64,000 bases of DNA. Source: Chitinophagales bacterium. Lineage in GTDB: Bacteria; Bacteroidota; Bacteroidia; Chitinophagales; Chitinophagaceae. Positions 37,418 through 44,078 of the stretch are shown piece after piece (the first letter of the stretch is position 1; every line of letters starts with the position of its first letter). The notes beneath the pieces were generated by a model that saw only the letters and a list, made by a program, of their open reading frames with translations, was not told where the DNA came from and did not search any database. The position numbers and the translations under genes were made by a program. The DNA lies in assembly GCA_015655015.1 (NCBI GenBank), contig JAATFV010000204.1, positions 1 through 64,000 of the forward strand, read 5' to 3'.

Positions 37418-38728
37418 ATGTACCTAGCCACAGACGAACAGACAGTAACAGACCTTGGAATATTTGGCCAACGCAATGGCAGCGGCATATATGACATTTA
37501 CAACCATACCCATACAAGAGGCGGGGAAGCCATATTGAAAGAGCTCTTCCTTCACCCCCTATCAGACAGAGAAGCGATCAACCGGCGAAGCGGTATTATT
37601 GAGCATTTTGCCTCGCTGCATCTCGCCTTCCCTTTCGATGCCGCGCTATTTGACATGGCAGAGAAATATCTGATCCATGCGGAAGAACAGTCCAAAAATA
37701 ATTCGCAGCAGAGCGTCCTCGGTGAAAAGGAAATCCAGCATGGCGTAACGGCTGTAATAGAGCTCATACAACGGATTCAGCACTTTATCGAAACAAAAGA
37801 AGCCGCCGGGATCGCCCCTTATGAAAAGGAAAGAAAAGCCATTTCCTTACTGCTGGCGGATCCTGCCTTTGAACCCGCACTAAAAGAAAAACTGAAAGGA
37901 AAACTTTCCTATACGGCAGTAGCTGCCTACGATGCTCTTTTCAGGCTGCGGGAATACCATAAAATAAAAGAATTGCTGCAGTTTATCTATCACCTGGATG
38001 TGTATCTCTCTGTGGCAAAGCTGGCCAGTGAGCGGAAATTTATTTTCCCCCGGGCCCTGGAAAAAGGACAATATGCACTAAAGCTGGAAGGCGTTTATCA
38101 TCCCGAACTAAAGGATCCCGTGAGCAATGATCTTTTTATGAACCCTCATAAAAACGTACTCTTTTTAACAGGGGCGAATATGGCAGGAAAATCAACTTTT
38201 TTACGCTCGGTAAGCACAGCGGTCTATATAGCACATATAGGCTTTCCAGTAGCGGCCAGATCAATGCAGTTCTCCGTAATGGACGGCATTTATACCACCA
38301 TTAATCTCCCGGATAACCTGGGGATCGGCGCCAGCCATTTTTACAGTGAAGTGCTGCGGGTAAAAAAAGTGGCAACCGAGCTACATCAGGGCAAATCCCT
38401 GTTTATTGTTTTTGACGAACTGTTCCGCGGCACCAATGTAAAAGATGCACATGAGGCCACAGTAGCAGTCACCGATGCCTTCGCAAAGAACAAAAGAAGC
38501 CTGTTCATTATTTCCTCACACATCGTGGAGGCAGGAGAAGAATTAAAGCAGGAGCCCTCTATCGGGTTTCAATACCTTCCCACCCGCATGAACGGCCATG
38601 TACCTGAATACACCTATAAATTGGAAACAGGCATTACAGATGACCGGCATGGTATGATCATCATCCGCAACGAGGGAATATTGGATATCCTGAAAAATGG
38701 ACGCAGGAAAAAGACTGCGTTGAGCTAA
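37418..38728 (+). CDS. MutS-like ATPase lacking mismatch-recognition domain (first of pair)
   Basis: A 436-residue protein with only the MutS core/lever part (about 1-215; opening DEQTVTDLGIFGQ, TRGGEAILKELFLHPL) and the ATPase domain V. Walker A is TGANMAGKST (251-260), the MutS hallmark; Walker B is VFDELFRGTN (Asp333-Glu334); the switch His lies in IISSHIVEAGEEL. There is no N-terminal F-x-E mismatch-binding domain and no connector domain, and no Smr nuclease as in MutS2. It therefore cannot be a classical repair MutS. It probably dimerises, perhaps with the paralogue just downstream. Reaction partner and cellular job unknown; the gene belongs to the locus C run. Confidence 0.88.
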   Translation: MYLATDEQTVTDLGIFGQRNGSGIYDIYNHTHTRGGEAILKELFLHPLSDREAINRRSGIIEHFASLHLAFPFDAALFDMAEKYLIHAEEQSKNNSQQSVLGEKEIQHGVTAVIELIQRIQHFIETKEAAGIAPYEKERKAISLLLADPAFEPALKEKLKGKLSYTAVAAYDALFRLREYHKIKELLQFIYHLDVYLSVAKLASERKFIFPRALEKGQYALKLEGVYHPELKDPVSNDLFMNPHKNVLFLTGANMAGKSTFLRSVSTAVYIAHIGFPVAARSMQFSVMDGIYTTINLPDNLGIGASHFYSEVLRVKKVATELHQGKSLFIVFDELFRGTNVKDAHEATVAVTDAFAKNKRSLFIISSHIVEAGEELKQEPSIGFQYLPTRMNGHVPEYTYKLETGITDDRHGMIIIRNEGILDILKNGRRKKTALS

Positions 38729-38759
38729 AACAGCATAAGTACGACGTCGCATTAAACAT

Positions 38760-38890
38760 AAAGATCGTCTGATGTAAAGAGATCACCCGAAACATAGAGA
38801 TCTCCCGATACAAAGAGATCTCCTGATACAAAGAGATCACCCGAAACAAAGAGACCGCCTGAAACAAAGAGACCGCCTGAAACATAGAAA
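38760..38890. repeat. 18-bp tandem repeats between the two mutS-like genes
   Basis: Six full 18-bp units (38776-38883) flanked by one diverged unit on each side. The core is AAAGAGATCACCCGAAAC; units 1 and 4 are identical, as are units 5 and 6, pointing to recent slippage or unequal exchange. The array ends about 25 bases before the ATG of the second mutS-like gene. Confidence 0.93.
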
Positions 38891-38914
38891 CACAAATTTT
38901 GATTGTAAAAAATT

Positions 38915-40234
38915 ATGAGCTTTAATATAGATAAACAGACACTGGAGGAGCTCAACCTCCTCGGCAAATTCCGGCATGGCTCGGTATACGGGCTATTCAA
39001 TAAAGTAAAAACGATTGGCGGCGAACGGTTATTGAACCATATGTTCAGCCATCCTTTGGAAGAAGTTTCCGCTATCAACCAACGCAGCAGCATCTTCCGG
39101 TATTTTCAGGTAGCAAAGCTGGAATTCCCTTTTGATATCCAGCAGATCGGCTTAATGCGCGATTACCTGGATGCAGAGACCGGAAAGAGCGCCTTATTCA
39201 CCCTGGCTGATATCCTGGTAAAAAAAGGACTTTCTGTTTTAACCCGCGACGAACGGTATAAAAAGATCATTCAGGGCCTGCAGGCTACCATCGTCACCCT
39301 GAACAGATGTTATGCGTTCATAGAATCGATTAAATTGATGGCCGGCCCCTATGCCGCACGTACCAATGCCATAAAGGAAATATTATCCGATAAAAAGCTG
39401 GAAAAGCTGCGGAATATAGATATCTACAAAGCTTTGCCTGTACAGGCATTAGCCTTTTATGATCATCTGTTAAAAAACAGCCTTCACAAAGAGATGAAAG
39501 AAATAGTAGCTTTTATCTACGAATTGGATGTCAATATCACGGTGAGTAATGTAGCCCGCACCAAAGGATTTACCTATGCGCAGGCATTGCCCCGGGAGGA
39601 TAATATTTTATCCGCCACAGGCCTCTACCATCCCTGCATTGATGGAGCCGTAGGCAATTCCATATCGCTGAACAAGGACAGCAATGTATTGTTCCTGACC
39701 GGTGCGAATATGGCCGGCAAATCTACCCTGATGAAATCCGTGGGCATCGGCCTCTATCTCGCACACATGGGATTCCCCATAGCAGCAACAAAAATGGAAT
39801 TCTCCGTAAGGGAAGGACTCTACTCCTCCATCAACGTAGCCGATAATATCAACCTGGGCTATAGCCATTTCTATGCTGAAGTAGTTCGGGTAAAACAAGC
39901 TGCAGAGGCCGCCGCCAGCGGCAAAAAACTATTGCTCATGTTCGACGAGCTCTTCAAGGGCACCAACGTAAAAGACGCTTATGACGGCACCCTGGCAGTT
40001 ACGGATGCCTTTGCCGCCTACGATGACTGCCTCTTTATCGTGTCCACACATATTATCGAGGTCGGCGAAGCATTGAAGAACAACGCCAACATTCAGTTCG
40101 TCTATATGCCTACGATTATGGACGGTGTTCACCCCCGTTATACCTACCAGCTCCGGCAAGGCATTACAGAAGACCGGCAGGGAATGATGATTATACGAAA
40201 TGAAGGGATCATGGAACTGCTGAAAAATATATAA
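38915..40234 (+). CDS. MutS-like ATPase lacking mismatch-recognition domain (second of pair)
   Basis: A 439-residue paralogue of the preceding protein. It has the same core opening (DKQTLEELNLLGKF, GGERLLNHMFSHPLEE), Walker A TGANMAGKST (262-271), Walker B MFDELFKGTNVKDAYDG and the switch His in VSTHIIEVGEAL. The two proteins align end to end but have clearly diverged outside the ATPase motifs, which fits an obligate heterodimer or two specialised subunits. No DNA-mismatch domain, no nuclease. Last gene of locus C; a hairpin region follows. Confidence 0.88.
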   Translation: MSFNIDKQTLEELNLLGKFRHGSVYGLFNKVKTIGGERLLNHMFSHPLEEVSAINQRSSIFRYFQVAKLEFPFDIQQIGLMRDYLDAETGKSALFTLADILVKKGLSVLTRDERYKKIIQGLQATIVTLNRCYAFIESIKLMAGPYAARTNAIKEILSDKKLEKLRNIDIYKALPVQALAFYDHLLKNSLHKEMKEIVAFIYELDVNITVSNVARTKGFTYAQALPREDNILSATGLYHPCIDGAVGNSISLNKDSNVLFLTGANMAGKSTLMKSVGIGLYLAHMGFPIAATKMEFSVREGLYSSINVADNINLGYSHFYAEVVRVKQAAEAAASGKKLLLMFDELFKGTNVKDAYDGTLAVTDAFAAYDDCLFIVSTHIIEVGEALKNNANIQFVYMPTIMDGVHPRYTYQLRQGITEDRQGMMIIRNEGIMELLKNI

Positions 40235-40296
40235 ATACAGTAAAATATCACAAAACGCCCCTGATTTGGCACGCCCCCGGCAATACCCATAAAAGA

Positions 40297-40343
40297 GCCG
40301 GCGCAATTTCGAAAATTGCACCATTTGTAGTATTTTCGCCGGC
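40297..40343. other. nested inverted repeats downstream of the mutS-like pair
   Basis: Outer arms GCCGGCG (40297-40303) and CGCCGGC (40337-40343) enclose a tight hairpin GCAATTT-cga-AAATTGC (40303-40319). It may be a terminator-like or protein-binding structure between locus C and the ABC-F gene. TTTG at 40324-40327 and TAATTTCT at 40346-40353 are a poor but spaced promoter match for the ABC-F transcript. Confidence 0.5.
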
Positions 40344-40391
40344 AGTAATTTCTTTTCTTAACATTGCACATCTGATCAAAAAGACATATTA

Positions 40392-40479
40392 ATGTAAGAT
40401 ATAATTTCTTTTAGAAAAATAAAGAGAGCCGGTACGGAAGGCTCTTGTTATTTTTTACGCTCTAAAAAAAGAAATTATG
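40392..40479 (+). promoter_or_regulatory. ABC-F leader: start-stop mini-ORF, internal terminator and start-codon-sequestering stem
   Basis: The leader holds ATG-TAA (40392-40397), then a terminator-like hairpin (AGAGCC 40425-40430 / GGCTCT 40440-40445, followed by a T-rich run to 40457). An outer stem pairs 40401-40415 with 40461-40478 (ATAATTTC with GAAATTAT, TTTTAGA with TCTAAAA), covering the A and U of the ABC-F start codon. Such layouts are known for antibiotic-inducible attenuation of ABC-F genes; the mechanism here is inferred. Confidence 0.55.
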
Positions 40480-42066
40480 CTTACGCTTCAAGGTGTCACT
40501 TATATACATCCCAACAGAGATTTATTGTTTGCTGATATAAATCTCGTCATCAACAGGCAGGATAAGATCACATTAATAGGCAACAACGGGGCAGGAAAAT
40601 CTACCCTCCTGAAGATCTTAGCCGGGGATCTGCCCCCTTCAGGTGGATTGGTAAAAGCTGATCACAAGCCTTATTATGTGCCGCAGCTCTTTGACCAGTT
40701 CAATGATCAGGACATTGCTCAGGTCCTTCAGATCGGGAATAAGCTGACAGCATTAAAAGAAATTTTAGATGGTAAAGTAACGGACGCAAATCTGACCTTG
40801 CTTGATGAGGATTGGACGATTGAAGAACGGTGCAAAGAAGCTTTCGCATTTTGGAAGCTCGATGGATTGGATTTGACACAGAAAATGGGAACACTGAGCG
40901 GCGGACAAAAAACAAGCGTTTTCTTGGCAGGAATCACTATCCACAGGCCCGAAATAGTTTTATTGGATGAACCGAGCAACCATTTGGATACACTCCATAG
41001 AATCATTCTTTATGAATACATAAGGTCCACTACAAATACGTTAGTAGTGGTTAGCCATGACAGAACTTTATTGAACCTTCTTGATACCGTCTATGAGCTC
41101 AGTCAGCGCGGTATAACTGCCTATGGCGGTAATTATAGCTTCTATGCAGAACAGAAACTGATTGAGAACGATGCCTTGAACCAGGATCTGAAGAGCAGGG
41201 AAAAAGCGCTCCGAAAAGCGAAAGAAACAGAAAGGCAATCATTGGAACGGCAGCAAAAACGGGATGCCCGCGGAAAGAAAAAACAGGAAAAGGCAGGGCT
41301 TCCCACCATTTCCATGAATACATTCAGGAACAATGCGGAGAAAAGTACTTCACGTATAAAAGGTGCTCATGCTGAAAAAGTGGACGCTATTTCACAGGAG
41401 CTGGATCATTTGCGCAAAGATATACCCGAAATGGACAAAATGAAGGTGGATCTCGACAATTCTGCCCTTCATAAAGGGAAGATCCTGATCACTGCAAAAG
41501 ACCTCAATTTTGGATACGATAATCGGCTGCTTTGGAAACAGCCCCTGAATTTTCAAATCACAAGTGGCGAACGGATGGCAGTTAAAGGACCAAACGGCTC
41601 CGGCAAGACAACGTTACTAAAAATGATCCTGGGGGAGCTTCCACCCCGATCGGGAACCATTGACAGGACTGGCGTCAAAGCCATTTTCATTGACCAGGAT
41701 TATTCATTGATCGACAATACGCTCAATGTTTACGAACAGGCGTTACAGGCTGATTCCGGTATATTGGAGGAGCACGAAATAAAAGTCCGGTTAAACCGTT
41801 TTTTATTTACAAAAGCATACTGGGACAAACCCTGTAAGGCGCTTAGCGGCGGAGAGAAAATGCGATTGATGCTGTGCTCCCTGACGATACGCAACCAGGC
41901 TCCGGATATGATCATATTGGATGAACCGACCAACAATCTGGACATTCAAAACGTAGAAATTTTGACGGCAGCGATCAATGAATATCAGGGAACACTCCTG
42001 GTTGTTTCCCATGATGAGTATTTCTTGAAACAGATTGGCGTAGAACATTCAATTGATATGATATAA
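40477..42066 (+). CDS. ABC-F family ATPase (possible ribosome-protection/antibiotic-resistance type)
   Basis: A 529-residue protein with two fused ATP-binding domains and no membrane helices. NBD1: Walker A GNNGAGKST (about 37-45), signature LSGGQKTSVFLA, Walker B VLLDEPSNHLD. A charged interdomain linker rich in Lys/Arg/Glu (about 215-320, KSREKALRKAKETERQSLER) follows. NBD2: GPNGSGKTT, LSGGEKMRLML, IILDEPTNNLD. ABC-F proteins act on the ribosome; some dislodge antibiotics, others tune translation. The short length and the structured leader fit the resistance type better than EttA or Uup, but this is not proven. It is framed by its own leader and terminator. Confidence 0.9.
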   Translation: MLTLQGVTYIHPNRDLLFADINLVINRQDKITLIGNNGAGKSTLLKILAGDLPPSGGLVKADHKPYYVPQLFDQFNDQDIAQVLQIGNKLTALKEILDGKVTDANLTLLDEDWTIEERCKEAFAFWKLDGLDLTQKMGTLSGGQKTSVFLAGITIHRPEIVLLDEPSNHLDTLHRIILYEYIRSTTNTLVVVSHDRTLLNLLDTVYELSQRGITAYGGNYSFYAEQKLIENDALNQDLKSREKALRKAKETERQSLERQQKRDARGKKKQEKAGLPTISMNTFRNNAEKSTSRIKGAHAEKVDAISQELDHLRKDIPEMDKMKVDLDNSALHKGKILITAKDLNFGYDNRLLWKQPLNFQITSGERMAVKGPNGSGKTTLLKMILGELPPRSGTIDRTGVKAIFIDQDYSLIDNTLNVYEQALQADSGILEEHEIKVRLNRFLFTKAYWDKPCKALSGGEKMRLMLCSLTIRNQAPDMIILDEPTNNLDIQNVEILTAAINEYQGTLLVVSHDEYFLKQIGVEHSIDMI

Positions 42067-42095
42067 CAGCCATTTTATATCATATCCCACTTTTT
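42055..42095 (+). terminator. hairpin terminator overlapping the ABC-F stop codon
   Basis: A perfect 12-bp inverted repeat (42055-42066 and 42075-42086, loop of eight) includes the last codons and TAA, followed by ccactttttg. The stem is AT-rich. Confidence 0.6.
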
Positions 42096-42159
42096 GCGTT
42101 CAGGCAGTCTTTTTTTTGGCTTTAGCTTATTATCTTTACCCCAATCTTAAACCCTTTAT

Positions 42160-43521
42160 ATGCGACCAGTCCATTTGTATCTTATTATTTTGCCGTTCAC
42201 CGTACTATCCTGTGTCAGCACCGGAAAATACAAAGCTGCGCAAAAAGAGACCGACAAGTATGATTCGCTGTATACCTGGTCGATGCGTACCCTTAAGGCC
42301 TCCCAGGACAACAACAAGGAACTGGCTAAACAAAAGGCGACGATGCTGCAACAGGTGAAGGAAATGGACTTCGAGCTGACGGCTACAAAAGAAAACAATA
42401 CCCTGTTGAGAAAACAATTGCACAGCCTCTCCGCCCTCAGCAGTGCGCAGGCAGAAAGCATAAAGAAATCGATGGACAATATTGGCGTCAGGGACATGTA
42501 CCTGATGGACCTCCGCGCCGCTCTCTCCCATCGGGATTCTATGAATATGGTCGTAGTCCTGAACCTGAAGGCAGCGATCGGAGGTTTTGGGGACGAGGAT
42601 GTCAGCATAAAACTCGAGAATGGCGTAGTCCATGTCGATCTTTCCGACAAAATATTATTCGACAGCGATAGCTCCGGCAGTACTGGTTATACGGTGACCA
42701 ATAAAGCAAAATCAGTATTGGGCAGGCTGGCAAGGGTCTTGAATAATCTACCCGATGTCGAGTTCATGGTCGAGGGCCATACGGATGGCGTGGTAGTCAA
42801 AGACGATAAACCTGCAATAGATAGTGCCGCCATTCAGTCGGTCATTGCGTCACTTCACGTAGACAGTGTGGCGGATAGTTTGTCCCTTCGCACTGACAGT
42901 GCAATGGCTGTCCGCATCGACAGCGCTTCGGTCCACCCGGATAGTGCTGTAGCAGCTCAAACGGAAAGTGCTGTAGCAGCTCAGACGGAAAGTGTCATCA
43001 TTCACACTGACAGCACAATGGCTGTCCACACGGACAGCGCTTCGGTGCATACGGATAGCGCTGTAGCAGCTCAAACGGAAAGTGTCGTCATTCACACAGA
43101 CAGCGCAATGGCTGCCCGCATCGACAGTGCTTCGGTTCACCCGGATAGCGCCGTTGCCCATTCCGACAGTGCGGCTGCCCATACCGACAGCGCCGTGGCC
43201 AGACTGGACAGTATTAGGTTACACCTCGACAGTGTACGGATAGTGCACAGCGTCCTCGTGGACAACTGGGACATCAGCGCCAAACGGGCAGCCGCCCTCG
43301 TTCGGATCCTGCAGAACGACTACCATATCTCTCCTACGCGCATGACGGCCGCCGGCCGCAGCGAATATATCATGGTAGCTCCCAACGATACACCGGAAGG
43401 ACGGGCCGCCAATCGCCGCACCAGGATCATCATCATCCCGCAGCTGGATCAGCTTCTAAAGCTGCTGGATCGCAAACAAAGCCAGGACAGCCCAGTGTTA
43501 CCCGCAATCAGCGGATCTTAA
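42160..43521 (+). CDS. OmpA-family lipoprotein with heptad-repeat insertion in the peptidoglycan-binding domain
   Basis: A 453-residue lipoprotein (lipobox VLSC, Cys18). A coiled-coil region (about 25-115, ELAKQKATMLQQVKEMDFEL) precedes an OmpA_C domain. That domain begins normally (VHVDLSDKILFDSDSS, then VEFMVEGHTDG near residue 208) but is interrupted by about 130 residues (233-361) of repeats with Asp-Ser every seven residues (HTDSAVA/HTDSASV/AQTESVV types). It resumes at DNWDISAKRAAALVRIL (368 onward) and ends with GRAANRRTRIIII, which holds the conserved Arg contacts. It should anchor the outer membrane to peptidoglycan; the insertion would form a long acidic loop at the ligand site. Confidence 0.9.
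   Translation: MRPVHLYLIILPFTVLSCVSTGKYKAAQKETDKYDSLYTWSMRTLKASQDNNKELAKQKATMLQQVKEMDFELTATKENNTLLRKQLHSLSALSSAQAESIKKSMDNIGVRDMYLMDLRAALSHRDSMNMVVVLNLKAAIGGFGDEDVSIKLENGVVHVDLSDKILFDSDSSGSTGYTVTNKAKSVLGRLARVLNNLPDVEFMVEGHTDGVVVKDDKPAIDSAAIQSVIASLHVDSVADSLSLRTDSAMAVRIDSASVHPDSAVAAQTESAVAAQTESVIIHTDSTMAVHTDSASVHTDSAVAAQTESVVIHTDSAMAARIDSASVHPDSAVAHSDSAAAHTDSAVARLDSIRLHLDSVRIVHSVLVDNWDISAKRAAALVRILQNDYHISPTRMTAAGRSEYIMVAPNDTPEGRAANRRTRIIIIPQLDQLLKLLDRKQSQDSPVLPAISGS
42856..43242 (+). repeat. degenerate 21-bp (heptad) repeats inside the OmpA-like gene
   Basis: About 18 units with the pattern x-x-Asp-Ser-x-x-x, some duplicated as larger blocks (the AVAAQTES stretch occurs three times). All changes keep the frame. 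Confidence 0.88.
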
Positions 43522-43546
43522 TGCTTTGGACCTCCCCTGTACTGCT

Positions 43547-43936
43547 TTAGGTGTCGGCCTTCTCCATTTTCATGAGATGCTCAAACTTATTACTGACTTT
43601 CATGGCCCAATCTGCCATGCCCAATAAGACGGGGCTTAATTGTTCGCCAACCGGGGTGAGACTATAAATGGTGATAAGCGGCTTTAGCTGTTGAACGTCT
43701 TTTGTTATGAGTTCGTCCTCCTGCAGCTGTTTTAAGTGTTGGGCCAGCATTTTTTCCGTGATTGCAGGAATTACCTTTTTTAATTCGCTGTAGCGTTTAG
43801 GACCAGCCATTAAATAATAGAGGATGATGGCTTTCCAATGACCGCCAATTTTATTCATGGCATAAGTTATCGGACACAGCATTTCGGAAGTCTGTCTGTT
43901 CTGTTGCAGGGTGGAATCCTCTTTTACCTTTGCCAT
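43547..43936 (-). CDS. HxlR-family winged-helix transcriptional regulator
   Basis: About 129 residues from ATG at 43936 (a GTG two codons upstream at 43942 is an alternative). The HxlR fold is clear: CPITYAMNKIGGHWKAIIL, RYSELKKVIPAITEKMLAQHLKQLQEDELI, then a wing and SLTPVGEQLSPVLLGMADWA. The conserved N-terminal Cys that senses electrophiles or oxidants in relatives is present. It is divergent from an NmrA-like oxidoreductase gene, with overlapping promoters and a palindrome between them, and so probably controls that gene and itself. Confidence 0.93.
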   Translation of the reverse strand: MAKVKEDSTLQQNRQTSEMLCPITYAMNKIGGHWKAIILYYLMAGPKRYSELKKVIPAITEKMLAQHLKQLQEDELITKDVQQLKPLITIYSLTPVGEQLSPVLLGMADWAMKVSNKFEHLMKMEKADT

Positions 43937-43950
43937 GAGCACTTACTTTG

Positions 43951-43978
43951 GAGTAGGTTATTGTAAGAATGTCTACTC
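43951..43978. promoter_or_regulatory. candidate HxlR operator (GAGTAG / CTACTC palindrome)
   Basis: Perfect 6-bp arms (43951-43956 and 43973-43978) are separated by 16 bases, the spacing expected for a dimeric winged-helix regulator. The site overlaps the -33 region of the plus-strand promoter and the start region of the minus-strand one. Confidence 0.5.
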
Positions 43979-43991
43979 AAAGATAACTTTG
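43960..43991 (+). promoter_or_regulatory. candidate promoter of the NmrA-like gene
   Basis: ATTG (43960-43963), 20 bases, then TAACTTTG (43984-43991), a perfect -7 TAnnTTTG. Transcription would start near 43997, so the 16-bp repeats form the 5' leader. Confidence 0.55.
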
Positions 43992-44009
43992 TGGACACAT
44001 TTAACCAAG
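43978..44009 (-). promoter_or_regulatory. candidate promoter of hxlR
   Basis: On the minus strand TATCTTTG (43978-43985) is a perfect -7 element, with CTTG 20 bases upstream (44006-44009). It overlaps the plus-strand -7 element by two bases. Confidence 0.5.
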
Positions 44010-44074
44010 AACACATTTCACTAAGAACACGTTTAACCAAAAACACGTTTAAGTAAGAACACATTTAACCAAGC
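43995..44074. repeat. five 16-bp tandem repeats in the hxlR-nmrA intergenic region
   Basis: Exactly five contiguous 16-bp units with consensus ACACATTTAACCAAGA (43995, 44011, 44027, 44043, 44059). The array stops four bases before the ATG of the NmrA-like gene. Confidence 0.95.
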
Positions 44075-44078
44075 AGTT

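Noticed and set aside
38760..38890. CRISPR array
   Set aside because: There are no unique spacers between the 18-bp units, and no cas gene is nearby.
38752..39093. Minus-strand frame encoding six-residue FVSGDL-type repeats
   Set aside because: It is the antisense reading of the 18-bp intergenic array and the start of the second mutS-like gene. An 18-bp unit keeps every frame open, so the frame itself is no evidence of coding.
42850..43182. Minus-strand repetitive 110-residue frame
   Set aside because: It is the shadow of the heptad repeats of the OmpA-like gene, and its Cys/Arg-rich composition is unlike a real protein.
43995..44074. CRISPR array
   Set aside because: The repeats are contiguous 16-bp units without spacers, and no cas gene is present.
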